Shown piece by piece: positions 28,085 through 37,279 of a stretch of 64,000 nt of DNA (its first letter is position 1; each line of letters starts with the position of its first letter). The notes under the pieces are model-generated. The model made no database searches, was not told the origin of the DNA, and saw only the letters and a list, made by a program, of their open reading frames with translations. A program made the position numbers and the translations under genes. The stretch is from Mycobacterium adipatum (lineage in GTDB: Bacteria > Actinomycetota > Actinomycetes > Mycobacteriales > Mycobacteriaceae), in assembly GCF_001644575.1 (NCBI RefSeq), contig NZ_CP015596.1:682001-746000 (forward strand). Reading direction: 5' to 3'.

Positions 28085-29167
28085 GTGCGCTACAGCTACG
28101 GGCAGGCGACGTCGCGTAGGGCCTGGCGTAGGACGGTCGTCTGTGCTCTGGTGTCTGCTGTAGTCCTCGCCGGCGCGAGTCCGGTCAGCGCCGATCCCGC
28201 CGCCGACGCTCTTGTGCGGATGAACGAACTTTCCCGCGAGGCCGAGCGATTGACCGAGCAGATGTACAGCGCGGAGATTGATCTCGAATCGAAGTCGGTC
28301 GCTCAGCGCGCCGCCGAGGAACGCCACCTCGCCAACCTCGCCGCGTCAGCGGCAGCGGGCAGCGAGCTTGCGGGCTATCAGGCGGCGGTGGACGACGCCG
28401 CAGCTGCCGCCTATATGGCCGGATCGACGAGCACGCTCGGTGCCGTCCTGGTCGCGCCTTCGCCCCAGCGGTTGATTGAGGACCTGGCGCTGCGAACGTC
28501 GATGGCGCGCCAAATGACCGCAAGGATGGCCGGATATCGCAACGCCACACTGAGAGCCCAAGCTGCCGGCCGGTCGTCGCAAGCCTCCGCGGACCAGGCG
28601 CGGGCCGCCGCGGCGCAAGCCGCCGCGGTCCGGGCCGATCTGCAGGCCAAACAGAGCCTCCTCAAAGACCAGATCAGTTCCGTCGAGGAGCAGTATCGAG
28701 CCTTGACCCCAGAGCAGCGAGTCGTGCTGGCAGACCCCGGACCTGTCGCGGCGCCCCCCGCGCCTACGCCGGATCCCGCGATCCTCGCAATGCCTGATGC
28801 CGCGCCCCCGGTCGCCGGTTCCGGGGGCGGCACGGTCGCGGTGCAGGCCGCCATGAGTCGCATCGGCTCGCCGTACTCATGGGGGGCCACCGGCCCGGCG
28901 TCGTTTGACTGTTCCGGGCTGATCAAGTGGGCGTTCTTGCAGGAAGGAAAGTCGCTTCCGCGCTCCAGTCAGGCACTCGCTGCCGGCGGGCAGGACGTTG
29001 CCGTCGACGCCCTGCAACCCGGCGATATCGTGACGTTCTACGCAGATGCATCCCACGCGGGCATCTACATCGGCGACGGCAACATGGTGCATGCCTCCAC
29101 GTATGGCACACCGGTGAAGGTCGCTCCGATATCGTCGGCGCCAATCTACAACGCGCGGCGATACTAG
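28085..29167 (+). CDS. NlpC/P60 peptidoglycan endopeptidase, RipC-like
   Basis: 360-residue exported enzyme. Signal peptide ends near GASPVSADPA; residues about 40-215 are Ala/Glu/Gln-rich helices predicted to form a coiled coil; a Pro-rich linker precedes the NlpC/P60 domain, with catalytic Cys in SFDCSGLIKWAF and His in ADASHAGIYIGDGNMVHAS. It should cleave D-Glu-mDAP bonds in stem peptides, as RipA and RipC do for cell separation. GTG 28085 has TAAGGAG upstream. It is followed by a BlaI-family repressor gene, which may be co-transcribed. Confidence 0.87.
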   Translation: MRYSYGQATSRRAWRRTVVCALVSAVVLAGASPVSADPAADALVRMNELSREAERLTEQMYSAEIDLESKSVAQRAAEERHLANLAASAAAGSELAGYQAAVDDAAAAAYMAGSTSTLGAVLVAPSPQRLIEDLALRTSMARQMTARMAGYRNATLRAQAAGRSSQASADQARAAAAQAAAVRADLQAKQSLLKDQISSVEEQYRALTPEQRVVLADPGPVAAPPAPTPDPAILAMPDAAPPVAGSGGGTVAVQAAMSRIGSPYSWGATGPASFDCSGLIKWAFLQEGKSLPRSSQALAAGGQDVAVDALQPGDIVTFYADASHAGIYIGDGNMVHASTYGTPVKVAPISSAPIYNARRY

Positions 29168-29194
29168 TCCGCAGGGTTGGGCGAGACGATCAGC

Positions 29195-29566
29195 GTGCAG
29201 TTTGCAGGATTGGGTGAGTTGGAAGCCACGGTCATGGATCGTGTGTGGGCCAATGCGCAGGGTGTGACGGTGCGCGCGGTGTTTGAAGAGCTCTGCGTAA
29301 CGCGCCAGATCGCCTACACAACAGTACTTTCCACCCTCGACAACCTGCATCGCAAAGGCTGGGTGCGGCGCGACCGTGAACACAAGGCCTACCGCTACTG
29401 GGCGACAATGACCCGCGAGGAGCGTTCTGCGAACCTGATGCGCGCAGCGCTGGAGGCCGGCGGAAATCCCGACGCGGTCTTCGCCTCACTCTTTGAACAG
29501 ATGTCATCCGATGAGTCCGCACTGTTGCGCGAGGCGCTGCGTCAGGTGGATTCGCGATACCGCTAG
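29195..29566 (+). CDS. BlaI/MecI/CopY-family repressor (copy 2, no adjacent protease)
   Basis: 123-residue winged-helix repressor with the BlaI pattern [44 protein letters not shown] and a basic wing ([13 protein letters not shown]), then a helical dimerisation tail. GTG 29195 is preferred; TTG 29177 is possible. It follows the NlpC/P60 gene by 27 bp and ends 4 bp into the convergent LDT 2 gene. Unlike copies 1 and 3 it has no M56 partner next to it, so either another copy's protease cuts it or it responds differently. No operator lies directly upstream; transcription probably comes from site h. Confidence 0.87.
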   Translation: MQFAGLGELEATVMDRVWANAQGVTVRAVFEELCVTRQIAYTTVLSTLDNLHRKGWVRRDREHKAYRYWATMTREERSANLMRAALEAGGNPDAVFASLFEQMSSDESALLREALRQVDSRYR

Positions 29567-30786
29567 GCCGCAGCGTTGCCGGCCTTCCACTGCTCCCACG
29601 GGATGTTCCAGTCGCCGAGACCGTCGATGCCTGGCAGCATCGGTCCGACGGTGTTGACGACCTCGACGATGTCACCGCGTTTGGTGTTGTCGTAGAACCA
29701 TTTCGCGTTCTCGGTGCTCGCGTTGAGGCAACCGTGGCTGACATTGGTGCGGCCCTGACTGCCGACCGACCAAGGTGCCGCGTGCACGAAGATCCCACTG
29801 TAGGACATCCGGGTGGCCCACTTGACCTCGGTGCGATACCCGTCGGGTGAGTTCACCGCAACCCCGTAGGTCGAGGAATCCATCACCATGTCCGCAAGGC
29901 GTTCGGCCACGATATAGGTGCCGTTGTCGGTCGGCGTGCTGTCCTTGCCCATCGAGATCGGCATCGACTTAGCGACCTCACCGTTGACCCGCACCGTCAG
30001 CGTCTTGGTGGCGTCATCGGCGGTGGCGATGACCTCATCACCGATGGTGAACCCGGTGGTGACATCATCCTGGCCGAACAAGCCGTCGCCCAAATCAACA
30101 CCGTAGGTGTTCACCCGAACGTCGACTTTGGTGCCGGGCTTCCAGTACTGCGCAGGACGCCACCGCATCTCACGGCCGCTGAGCCAGTAGAACGCACCCT
30201 CCACCTCAGGTGTGGTGGTGACGGTGACGGCACGCTGTGCGGCCAACCGGTCCGGGATCACTTCGTCGAAAGTCACCGAAATTGGCTGGCCGACACCGAC
30301 CACCGCGCCGTCGTCGGGCATGACATAAGGCATCGTCAGGTTCTGCGGGGAATGCGTCTCGAAGGTGGCGCTGGTGTGCGTCACCCCGCCCAATCCGAGG
30401 GCGTCGGCGTTAAGCGTGTATTCCTTGTTGTAGCCCAGTGGTTCGGCCGAGCGCCAGGAGACACCGTCTGCGCTCAGTTCGCCGGCGACCATCCGGCCCT
30501 GCGCATTAACCAAGGTCACCTCGCCGAGGACGCCGGCCTCGACGCTGACAGTCACCGGTTCCTCGACGGTGACCCCGATATCGCCATCGGCGACCGAAGC
30601 CTGCAGTTTAGGGACGAGCAGGTCACCGTAGGGTGTGCCCTTCTCAATCGGTTGTGCCTCGGGCGTCCGCGGTGACGAACTGCAGGCGCCCAAACCCAAG
30701 ACCAGCGCTACCAGAGTGACCAGTGTCAGCGTCGTGGTCCGCACGGTGCCTTGCATGCGTACCGTTGATGTCGCCCGCCTCATCAA
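29563..30786 (-). CDS. L,D-transpeptidase lipoprotein (LDT 2), LdtMt2-like
   Basis: 407-residue lipoprotein: lipobox LGLGACSS near residue 34, two Ig-like domains, then a YkuD catalytic domain with [21 protein letters not shown] (His and catalytic Cys) and a C-terminal [11 protein letters not shown] subdomain, all as in LdtMt2. It should form 3-3 crosslinks and be insensitive to most penicillins but sensitive to carbapenems; that is family knowledge. It is divergent from the second DsbA-like gene with operator i between them. Its close paralogue is LDT 3 at 51602. Confidence 0.9.
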   Translation of the reverse strand: MMRRATSTVRMQGTVRTTTLTLVTLVALVLGLGACSSSPRTPEAQPIEKGTPYGDLLVPKLQASVADGDIGVTVEEPVTVSVEAGVLGEVTLVNAQGRMVAGELSADGVSWRSAEPLGYNKEYTLNADALGLGGVTHTSATFETHSPQNLTMPYVMPDDGAVVGVGQPISVTFDEVIPDRLAAQRAVTVTTTPEVEGAFYWLSGREMRWRPAQYWKPGTKVDVRVNTYGVDLGDGLFGQDDVTTGFTIGDEVIATADDATKTLTVRVNGEVAKSMPISMGKDSTPTDNGTYIVAERLADMVMDSSTYGVAVNSPDGYRTEVKWATRMSYSGIFVHAAPWSVGSQGRTNVSHGCLNASTENAKWFYDNTKRGDIVEVVNTVGPMLPGIDGLGDWNIPWEQWKAGNAAA

Positions 30787-30827
30787 TGCCGTCCTGTCCG
30801 TCGCCGAGAATCTGTTGCGCTACCATC

Positions 30828-30848
30828 CTACGTAGCTGCTACGTATAT
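30828..30848. promoter_or_regulatory. BlaI-type operator (site i) between LDT 2 and dsbA copy 2
   Basis: CTACGTAGCTGCTACGTATAT: TACGTA at 30829 and 30840, start-to-start 11 bp. It is 42 bp from the LDT 2 start and 54 bp from the DsbA-like start, so it can control both. Confidence 0.8.
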
Positions 30849-30901
30849 GCACGTCAGCGCGTGACCGCGCCGGATTATCGACCCCACAGGGAAGTGAACT
30901 G

Positions 30902-31579
30902 TTGTTGAAGACACGCGCCGGCCGTGCCTGGCTGACCGCTTTTGCCGTCGTCACCATCGTGGCGGTGGCAGTGGTTCTGCTGATCACCCGCGGGGACAAC
31001 GACGATCGCCGGGCTGCGCCGGCGCCCTCCGGCACCGCCGACACCGGCGCCGCGCAGGTGGTGCGCGACAGCAGCCACCGCCTCACCGATCCGCCGGACC
31101 CCGAGGCCACCCTCGTGGAGTTCCTCGACTTCGAGTGCGAGGGCTGCCGCGCCGCCTACCCGCTCGTCGAGGAGCTGCGCACCGAATACGGCGACCGCGT
31201 CGAGTTCGTGCTGCGCTACTTCCCGTTGTCGGGGCACTTCAACGGTGAGCGTGCCGCGCGCGCCGTGGAGGCCGCCGCGCAGCAGGGCCAACTCGAAGCG
31301 ATGTACCGGAAGATGTTCGACACCCAGGCCGAATGGGGTGAGCAACGGGTACCCGCCGACGACGTTTTCCGAGGGTTCGCCGCCGACCTCGGTCTGGACA
31401 TGACGGCCTTCGAGGCCGCCTACAACGACCCGGCGACACTGGAACGCATCCGTGTCGATCAGCGCGACGGCGAAATGCTCGGTGTGATGGGCACACCCAC
31501 CTTCTTCGTCAACGGCCAGCAGATCGCGCTGCGCCGCGCCGAGGACCTGCGCGCCGCCGTCGAGGACGCGCTGCGGTGA
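30902..31579 (+). CDS. DsbA-like thioredoxin-fold oxidoreductase (copy 2)
   Basis: 225-residue protein with one N-terminal membrane anchor (AWLTAFAVVTIVAVAVVLLI) and a thioredoxin fold: active site CEGC in [20 protein letters not shown] and cis-Pro loop MGTPTFF. It is a clear paralogue of the protein at 26081. TTG 30902 has CAGGGAAGTG upstream. It is divergent from an L,D-transpeptidase gene over a shared operator and overlaps a penicillin-recognising-type hydrolase gene by 4 bp, so a role in keeping exported thiol enzymes in the right redox state is plausible. Confidence 0.85.
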   Translation: MLKTRAGRAWLTAFAVVTIVAVAVVLLITRGDNDDRRAAPAPSGTADTGAAQVVRDSSHRLTDPPDPEATLVEFLDFECEGCRAAYPLVEELRTEYGDRVEFVLRYFPLSGHFNGERAARAVEAAAQQGQLEAMYRKMFDTQAEWGEQRVPADDVFRGFAADLGLDMTAFEAAYNDPATLERIRVDQRDGEMLGVMGTPTFFVNGQQIALRRAEDLRAAVEDALR

Positions 31580-32391
31580 ACAGGATCGCCGTCCTGGTCG
31601 GCGTTCTGATGGTGTGCGCCGGCCTGATCAGCGCACCGTCCGCCGCGGCGAACTGCGGTGCCGCCGATCCGCAATGCGTACTGCAGCAGCGCATCGCCGC
31701 GGCCGAGAAGTACGTCGCGACCCGCCCGGGAACGGTCGGCTATGTGTTGCGGGACCGGGTCACCGGCGCGCGTTACCGCAATGCCGCTGCCGGGACGCCG
31801 ATCTGGACGGCGTCGACGATCAAACTTGCGATGGTGGCCGATCTGCTCAGCCGCGAACAGGCCGGATCGCTGCGCCTCACCGCAGCCGACCGCGAGCAGA
31901 TGGTCGCGATGCTGCGCCGCTCGGACAATGACGCCGCCGACGCGCTGTGGTCGCGTTACGGCGGGACGGGCAATGTGTTCAACACCAACTTTGCCCGGTA
32001 CGGCATGAAAAGTGTGCAACCACAATCGGGATTCGGGGATGTGTACCCGTATTGGGGATTTCAGAAGGGCACCGCCGATGATTTCGATGCGCTGATGAAC
32101 TATGTGCTGACCGGACTCAGCGCCGCCAATGCGGCCGGGGTGGTCGCCGAGATGCAGCGGGTGGACAGCTCGCAGCAGTGGGGTGTGTGGGGTGCCGGTC
32201 CTGCGATGAGCCCGGGGAACAAGAACGGGTGGTCGCAGGAGGAGGGCGGCTGGGTGGTCAACTCGGTTGGCTTCGCCGGTCCGGGCCAGCGCTACACCCT
32301 GGCGATCATGAACGGTCTCGACGGCGCGGGCGGATACGACGACGGGGTCGAGACGACGACCGAGCTGGCCCGAATCCTGCTGGGACCATAG
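31576..32391 (+). CDS. Exported serine hydrolase of the beta-lactamase/PBP fold
   Basis: 271-residue protein with a cleavable signal peptide (ending APSAAANCG). It has the SxxK motif ASTIKLAM and the SDN motif in LRRSDNDAADALW, as in class A beta-lactamases. The third motif (KTG) is not obvious; GNKNGW in the right part of the sequence is the best candidate. Length matches class A enzymes, but no ExxLN loop is clear, so carboxypeptidase, lactamase or pseudoenzyme are all possible. GTG 31576 overlaps the dsbA stop, indicating one operon under site i. Confidence 0.75.
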   Translation: MNRIAVLVGVLMVCAGLISAPSAAANCGAADPQCVLQQRIAAAEKYVATRPGTVGYVLRDRVTGARYRNAAAGTPIWTASTIKLAMVADLLSREQAGSLRLTAADREQMVAMLRRSDNDAADALWSRYGGTGNVFNTNFARYGMKSVQPQSGFGDVYPYWGFQKGTADDFDALMNYVLTGLSAANAAGVVAEMQRVDSSQQWGVWGAGPAMSPGNKNGWSQEEGGWVVNSVGFAGPGQRYTLAIMNGLDGAGGYDDGVETTTELARILLGP

Positions 32392-32460
32392 CGGAAAGGC
32401 CTGCCCAGCGCCTGCCTGTGTCGGTGCTAAGCGCAGGACGTAATCGATGCGTGGACGTCG

Positions 32461-34005
32461 CTATCGCGCGCTTCGCGTAGGGGCCGGCTCCAAGAGCTGG
32501 TCGACGGGCGCGTAGTCGTCGGAGAGCGTCTCCGCGTCACCGATCCACCGCCGCAACGCCTCACCTTGCACGACCGTCCACTGCGTTTCCCGAGCGTCCA
32601 GAGCAGTCTTGATGGCCTCAAAGTCCAGGGCTCGGTGGGAAGCGGCGACGACAAAGTTGCCGCCATCGGGTGCGAACGCCGCATCCAGGCCGAGATCGCG
32701 GGGTTCGCCGACGAGCAGGATGTGATCGAACGCTTGGCTCAGGGTGGCGACTTCAGCACGTGCAAAGGACAGTTGGCCGTAATCGATAAGGTTGGCGACG
32801 TACACCCCCGTGCCGTTGAGTGCACGGCGTATATCGGCGATCGCCTCTGTTGTCGTGAGATGCCACGGCACACTGACGCCTCCGAAGGCGTCGCCGACTA
32901 TCAGATCTCGGCTGCCGGGATCCAGGCTTGCGAGCCCGAGCCTGCCGTCTTCGACACGGACCTCGATACCGGCGTCGGATTGCAGACCGAGCTCGTCCCG
33001 GTCGGTGCGCACCACGCCTCCGTCGATCTCGGAGACCAGGCTGCGTGTCCCAGGCCGGGTGGCCGCCAGATACCGCGGGAAAGTGAGCCCGCCGCCGCCG
33101 AGGTGATAGGCCGCCAGCGGGCGACCCGTGGGGAACGCGGTATCGACCACCGAGGCGAGCCCGCGGACATAAGCGAACTGCAGATGGGTGGGGTCGTTGA
33201 GGTCGAGGTAGGAGTGCTTCAGACCGTCCAAGACCAGTGTGCGACCAGTGTCACGTTCAGCGTCGGCCACCACCCGCAGGCAGTGGTATTTGGTCTCCGC
33301 ATCGCAGCCCCCCGGCGCCATGTAGTCGGCCAGACCGCCGACGAGAAGGATCAGAGCAAGCCCGATGGCATTGACGCGTTTCCAGCGGCGCATTCGCCAC
33401 TCGACAACGGCTCCGGCCACGACAAGTAGCGTTCCGAGTCCGATCAGGATGGCGCTGACCGGCAATCGCGAGATCAGGACGAAGCCAGTAAGGACAGTGC
33501 CGGCGATGGCGCCCACAGTGCTGAGCCCAGAAAGCTGTCCGACGACCGTCCCGGTCTGGTCCAGCGTAGTCAGGCGCAGCTTGGTCACCATCGGTGTCAC
33601 CGCGGACAGCAGGGCGCCCGGAATGAGAATGGTCAGTGAGGCCACGATGAGTAGCAGCGGAGGCGCCCACTCCGCCGCCATCCGCAGCGCGGCCGGCGTG
33701 AGCGCGACGACGGCGCCTGACCCGCCGAAAGCGGATCCGATGAGTTGTCGCGGGTCCGTGCGATCGGACAGACGACCTCCCGCCCAGGAGCCGAGAGCTA
33801 TTGCTGCGAGCGCGATTCCGATGACCAGAGTGCTGGTCTCCAGTGTCAGGCCGAGGTACGGGGCCAGTAAACGCAAGGCGGTGATCTCCACGACCAACAC
33901 TGCGGCCGACGAAAAGGCCACCAGCGCTGCCGCGGCACGTGGGCCCAAAATTGGCGGTTGCGAAGTCCGGGGCTGCTCGTCGGGCGGAGAGATCGGTCCG
34001 GTCAC
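32461..34005 (-). CDS. Membrane-fused spermidine-synthase-like protein
   Basis: 514-residue protein. The N-terminal half has about seven membrane segments (for example LVAFSSAAVLVVEITALRLLAPYLG). The C-terminal half is a spermidine-synthase-like Rossmann fold: HLGGGGLTFPRYL, VSEIDGGVV, RDLIVGDAFG and a late DYAPVDQLL. Fused proteins of this kind are common in actinobacteria and their substrate is mostly unknown; polyamine synthesis is not demonstrated. It ends close to the serine hydrolase gene (convergent). The dyad at 34159 is about 155 bp upstream of its start. Confidence 0.8.
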   Translation of the reverse strand: MTGPISPPDEQPRTSQPPILGPRAAAALVAFSSAAVLVVEITALRLLAPYLGLTLETSTLVIGIALAAIALGSWAGGRLSDRTDPRQLIGSAFGGSGAVVALTPAALRMAAEWAPPLLLIVASLTILIPGALLSAVTPMVTKLRLTTLDQTGTVVGQLSGLSTVGAIAGTVLTGFVLISRLPVSAILIGLGTLLVVAGAVVEWRMRRWKRVNAIGLALILLVGGLADYMAPGGCDAETKYHCLRVVADAERDTGRTLVLDGLKHSYLDLNDPTHLQFAYVRGLASVVDTAFPTGRPLAAYHLGGGGLTFPRYLAATRPGTRSLVSEIDGGVVRTDRDELGLQSDAGIEVRVEDGRLGLASLDPGSRDLIVGDAFGGVSVPWHLTTTEAIADIRRALNGTGVYVANLIDYGQLSFARAEVATLSQAFDHILLVGEPRDLGLDAAFAPDGGNFVVAASHRALDFEAIKTALDARETQWTVVQGEALRRWIGDAETLSDDYAPVDQLLEPAPTRSAR

Positions 34006-34348
34006 GTGTCCATCCTCGCAAACGCGAGCAAGCTAAAAAGCGACAAGCTCGACACCGTCGCGCGCTGTCGCTGAGCGAAGCGCTGAACCCGCCGTCGGGT
34101 CCGCACGGCGGGCGGCAAGCAGCGTCAAATCGCCGCCCGGGGGCAGCGATGGACCCATCTACTGTCTCGGGTACGGAGATAGTAGATGCCGATTGCCCCG
34201 AGCAGTGTGTGCGCCCGGGTCGCGGTGATGGCCGGGTGGGTGACGGGTTGGCGGCACTGTGTCGGACGAAATCTTCTGGCGACAGTTCGACTACGCAACG
34301 AGCTTGAACCCTTCCATTTCAGAATCGAGGGGTGAGCGAGCGGGGGAC
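34006..34348. other. Regulatory gap with a dyad and one possible tiny ORF
   Basis: Holds the dyad at 34159-34185. An ATG directly against its right arm (34186) opens a 49-codon frame ending at 34335 on the plus strand, with no recognisable motif. Otherwise nothing. Confidence 0.35.
34159..34185. promoter_or_regulatory. Dyad CTACTGTCTC-N7-GAGATAGTAG
   Basis: Ten-base arms with one mismatch. Related to the perfect dyad at 38660 and, through the TACT/AGTA ends, to the BlaI-type sites; similarity to the 38660 region continues about 20 bp past the right arm. Probably an operator for the minus-strand gene starting at 34005. Confidence 0.6.
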
Positions 34349-34948
34349 TTAGCTTTCGAAGACGAGTCCGCTGACCAGTATGAAGACGCCTAGGGCGATC
34401 AGAACGATCGGGAAGAGTATGTGTTCCCAGCGTTCGAGGACTTCGGCGATCGGCTGGCGGGTGGCGACGAATCGGGCGGCGATGACGAGGACCGCGACGA
34501 GCACGAGGAAGACGGTGCAGTAAGCCGCTACGGCCGCAGGTTCCACGCTCAAGAAGACCGGAACGTAAACGCCAATGTTGTCCCCGCCGTTGGCGAAGGT
34601 GACTGCTGCGACGGTCCACACACCGACGTTCTTGTCGGCAACCTTGGCATTGTCGTCATCCTCGTGGTTCCCCCGCCAGGCTTGGAATGCTACCCACAGT
34701 CCCAGGGCCAGGGGTATGAGCCCGAAGTACGGGATGACTTGCCGGGGGAGGAATGCTCCCGCGCCCAATGTTGCGAGCACTGCCGCGCCCAGGATCCCCG
34801 TAAATCCCAGGTACTGGCCTGCGGTGATCCGGGCCGTTGTCCCGCGTTGCCCTGCACCGCGGGCGAAGAACAGCGATAGCACGATGATGTCGTCGATGTT
34901 CGTGACGACGAACAGGCCTATCGCAGGTAAGACCGACGACAAGATCAT
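34349..34948 (-). CDS. cadD: CadD-family cadmium resistance transporter
   Basis: 199-residue membrane protein with about five helices and the CadD pattern: LPAIGLFVVTNIDDIIVLSLFFARG at the N-terminus, AGQYLGFTGIL, and FANGGDNIGVYVPVF in the second half. The paired acidic NIDD and GGDN motifs resemble LysE/TerC-type cation exporters. The start at 34948 (MILSSVLPAIG) is preferred to the longer frame. It lies about 110 bp downstream of an ArsR-family regulator on the same strand, consistent with metal induction. Confidence 0.85.
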   Translation of the reverse strand: MILSSVLPAIGLFVVTNIDDIIVLSLFFARGAGQRGTTARITAGQYLGFTGILGAAVLATLGAGAFLPRQVIPYFGLIPLALGLWVAFQAWRGNHEDDDNAKVADKNVGVWTVAAVTFANGGDNIGVYVPVFLSVEPAAVAAYCTVFLVLVAVLVIAARFVATRQPIAEVLERWEHILFPIVLIALGVFILVSGLVFES

Positions 34949-35060
34949 GCACCGGTCCCCGTGTGTGCGGCGTCGCGTGCGGGCCATCTGGTGAGAGCGA
35001 GGACGGATGCGCCTACGTCAGCGCCGCGGAGTTGCTCGTTGCCGCAGTCAAGAGCGTCGC

Positions 35061-35471
35061 TCATCGGCGAGTCTTCTCGGCATCAGCTGTTTCGCCAGTG
35101 CGGGAACGGGTTTCGTAGTTAGGGCACAGCGCGACGGCGTTGCCAGTGGCGGTCAGCAGTGTTTCGGCTGAGGCGAGCAGGTCGAGCAGCTCGGGGCGGG
35201 TCAGCGAGTAGAACACCTGCCGACCTTCGGGGCGGCCGGTGACCAGGCCGCAGTTTCGCAGGCACGCCACATGCGCTGACACGGTGGATTGGGCCAGGCC
35301 CAGCTCCCCGATCAGATCGGCCACGCGGGCCTCCCCGTCAGCGAGGCGGCGCAGGATCGCCAACCGGGCCGCATCGGAGAGGCTGTGAAACAGCGCCACC
35401 GCCGCATCCAGATTCGAAGAGTTTCTTGGGGTGCCGCCGGCCAGGCAGCCATCCCGTTCTATCATCGCCAT
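35061..35471 (-). CDS. ArsR/SmtB-family regulator, CmtR-like
   Basis: 136-residue winged-helix protein: AAVALFHSLSDAARLAILRRL, recognition helix LAQSTVSAHVACLRNCGLV and wing GRPEGRQVFYSL. The Cys in the recognition-helix region (ACLRNCG) is shared with M. tuberculosis CmtR-type cadmium/lead sensors; another Cys follows near the C-terminus (ALCPNYE). ATG 35471 is chosen because it sits inside a perfect 26-bp palindrome with a TATCAT -10-like sequence upstream, indicating a leaderless, self-repressed gene. The longer upstream frame runs into the hydroxylase gene and is rejected. CadD lies downstream. Confidence 0.85.
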   Translation of the reverse strand: MAMIERDGCLAGGTPRNSSNLDAAVALFHSLSDAARLAILRRLADGEARVADLIGELGLAQSTVSAHVACLRNCGLVTGRPEGRQVFYSLTRPELLDLLASAETLLTATGNAVALCPNYETRSRTGETADAEKTRR

Positions 35472-35484
35472 AAGGCGATGATAG
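35459..35484. promoter_or_regulatory. Perfect 26-bp palindrome: ArsR-type operator
   Basis: CTATCATCGCC-ATAA-GGCGATGATAG, 11-4-11 with no mismatch, covering the start codon of the ArsR-family gene. A related degenerate copy lies at 37268-37292. Confidence 0.75.
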
Positions 35485-35488
35485 CTGG

Positions 35489-36457
35489 TTAGCAGCGATA
35501 CTTTCCGCTGGGGTCGGGCGTCGCCGTCTCGGTGCCGTTCGTCGCCGCGGTGGTGGTGGGTGTGAGGGTGCATCCACCGCCGCGGGTAAACGGGTAAATC
35601 ATCTGGCGCAGATAGCTGCTGGGGTAGTCGGGTTTGGCGGCCATGCCCAGCTGGTTGGAGTCGAATCGTCGGGCGGGATCGTAGGAGTAGGTGCGCAGCA
35701 GGTGATCCCATATTAGGGTGAACAGCCCGAAGTTGACGTCACCGACGCCGGCCCATTTGAGGTGATGGAAGCGGTGACCTTCGTTGAGGGCCAGGACGTA
35801 CTTGGCGGGGCCGACGCGGTAGTCGGCGTTGGAGTGCTGCAGCAGCAGCTGGATCCCCACGGCCAGCGCCAGCACGGAGGCCACGTCGACCGGTAAGCCG
35901 ATCAGGATCAGCGGTGCGACACCGGCAGCCATCTCCACCGTTTGGTGCACGGGGTGCTTCATCAGGCCGTTGAGGCCGTAGAAGCGGGTGATGCTGTGGT
36001 GCACCGCGTGAAAGCGCCACAGTACGCCGATCTTGTGGCTGGCCAGGTGCACCACGGTGATGCCAAAATCCGCGACCAAGATCGCCGCAAGCACCTGTAC
36101 GACGAACGGCCAACTGTGCGGCCACAACTGGGGTGCAAGCACGATCGCGGCCAGGAGCGGGATGGCGGCGACGCTGGCCAGGATGAGGGTTTCGTTGACC
36201 GCGACGTAGATGCGGTCGCGGGTGCCATCGGCGCGGTCGTGGTTCCACTGCGGGTCATACGGGATGATCTGTTCGACCAGAAACGCCGTCGCGATCGCGA
36301 TGACCAGAATGGCCAGCAGCCAGAACTTCGGGGCGCCGGCCGCGGCCACGGCGATACCCGCGCCGTTGAGGCCGATCAGCATGAACGGCACGTAGCCATA
36401 GCGGGCCGCCGCCTGGACCACGCCGGTGGCCAGCGATGTCGTCGAAGTCGTACTCAT
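35489..36457 (-). CDS. Fatty acid hydroxylase / sterol desaturase family membrane protein
   Basis: 322-residue protein with several membrane segments and the di-iron His motifs of the family: HLASH near the middle, then RFHAVHH, and RFHHL in the C-terminal half, with an additional H in NEGHRF. Enzymes of this family hydroxylate or desaturate lipids or carotenoids at the membrane; the substrate here is unknown. ATG 36457 begins MSTTSTTSLATG. It lies between an AraC regulator gene (48 bp upstream) and the ArsR gene (17 bp downstream), all on the minus strand, so membrane-lipid change may accompany the metal response. Confidence 0.82.
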   Translation of the reverse strand: MSTTSTTSLATGVVQAAARYGYVPFMLIGLNGAGIAVAAAGAPKFWLLAILVIAIATAFLVEQIIPYDPQWNHDRADGTRDRIYVAVNETLILASVAAIPLLAAIVLAPQLWPHSWPFVVQVLAAILVADFGITVVHLASHKIGVLWRFHAVHHSITRFYGLNGLMKHPVHQTVEMAAGVAPLILIGLPVDVASVLALAVGIQLLLQHSNADYRVGPAKYVLALNEGHRFHHLKWAGVGDVNFGLFTLIWDHLLRTYSYDPARRFDSNQLGMAAKPDYPSSYLRQMIYPFTRGGGCTLTPTTTAATNGTETATPDPSGKYRC

Positions 36458-36505
36458 GCCGTCAATCGTCGCCGCCACCGCCACGGCGGGGCTTGAACGA
36501 TTCGG

Positions 36506-37279
36506 CTACATGCCTGCGTCGAGGTCCCAGGACACGTGCCGGCTCAACACCGAGGGCGCCAAGCCGAACATCTCGCGGGTCGTGCGAGTCAGGTGCGCGC
36601 TGTCGGCGAACCCCGCACCGTGCGCCGCCCCGGTCAGGTCATCCCCGGCCTGCACGCGGGTGATCGCGATCCGCAGCCGCGTCCACAACACGTAGCGGCG
36701 CAGCGGAATCCCGACCTGCTCGGTGAACAAATGCGTGAGCCGACTCGCCGAGATCCCCACCCGTGCGGCCAGTTCCGTACCGCTGACCGGGCCCGCCGCC
36801 ACCAGGTCGGGCAGCAGCCGCAACGCGTCGACGACGGCGGGATGGCGCGCCATGTCGTCTCCGGTCGGCTCGGGCGCCAGGTGCGCGATCAGCTCGTCGA
36901 CCACCGTTGCCAGCGCACGCTGGCGGGTGAACGTCAGCACTGGGGCAACAGTCCATCCGGAGTGGACCGCACGCAGGTGTGCGGCCCGTCCCGGCGGGGA
37001 CTCCGGTTCCAGGAACACCACCGTGCCCTCCTGCGCGCCGACCTCGACCTGATGTGACGCGTCGGCGGGCACGACCACCTTCGTGCCGCGGTGTCGCGCG
37101 CCGTGCTCGTCGAGCACAGTGAACGCCGTTGTCGCGGTAATGATCTGCACGCCGTGGTGGGCGTGGGCATCGGTGGTGCCGATCGACCCGGTGAACGCCA
37201 ACACCCCTGGCCGCAGCAGTGCCGCGCCGCCCCAGCGCGGTTCCACGCTGAGATCAACGCCGGACCTATTTATCGCCAC
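36506..37279 (-). CDS. AraC-family transcriptional regulator
   Basis: 257-residue protein: an N-terminal cupin-like sensing domain (AHAHHGVQIIT, KVVVPADASHQVEVG) and a C-terminal pair of helix-turn-helices (GTELAARVGISASRLTHLFTEQVGIPLRRYVLW, then TGAAHGAGFADSAHLTRTTREMFG). GTG 37279 starts the domain; a degenerate form of the ArsR palindrome overlaps that codon. It probably regulates the fatty acid hydroxylase gene immediately downstream. The ligand is unknown. Confidence 0.82.
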   Translation of the reverse strand: MAINRSGVDLSVEPRWGGAALLRPGVLAFTGSIGTTDAHAHHGVQIITATTAFTVLDEHGARHRGTKVVVPADASHQVEVGAQEGTVVFLEPESPPGRAAHLRAVHSGWTVAPVLTFTRQRALATVVDELIAHLAPEPTGDDMARHPAVVDALRLLPDLVAAGPVSGTELAARVGISASRLTHLFTEQVGIPLRRYVLWTRLRIAITRVQAGDDLTGAAHGAGFADSAHLTRTTREMFGLAPSVLSRHVSWDLDAGM

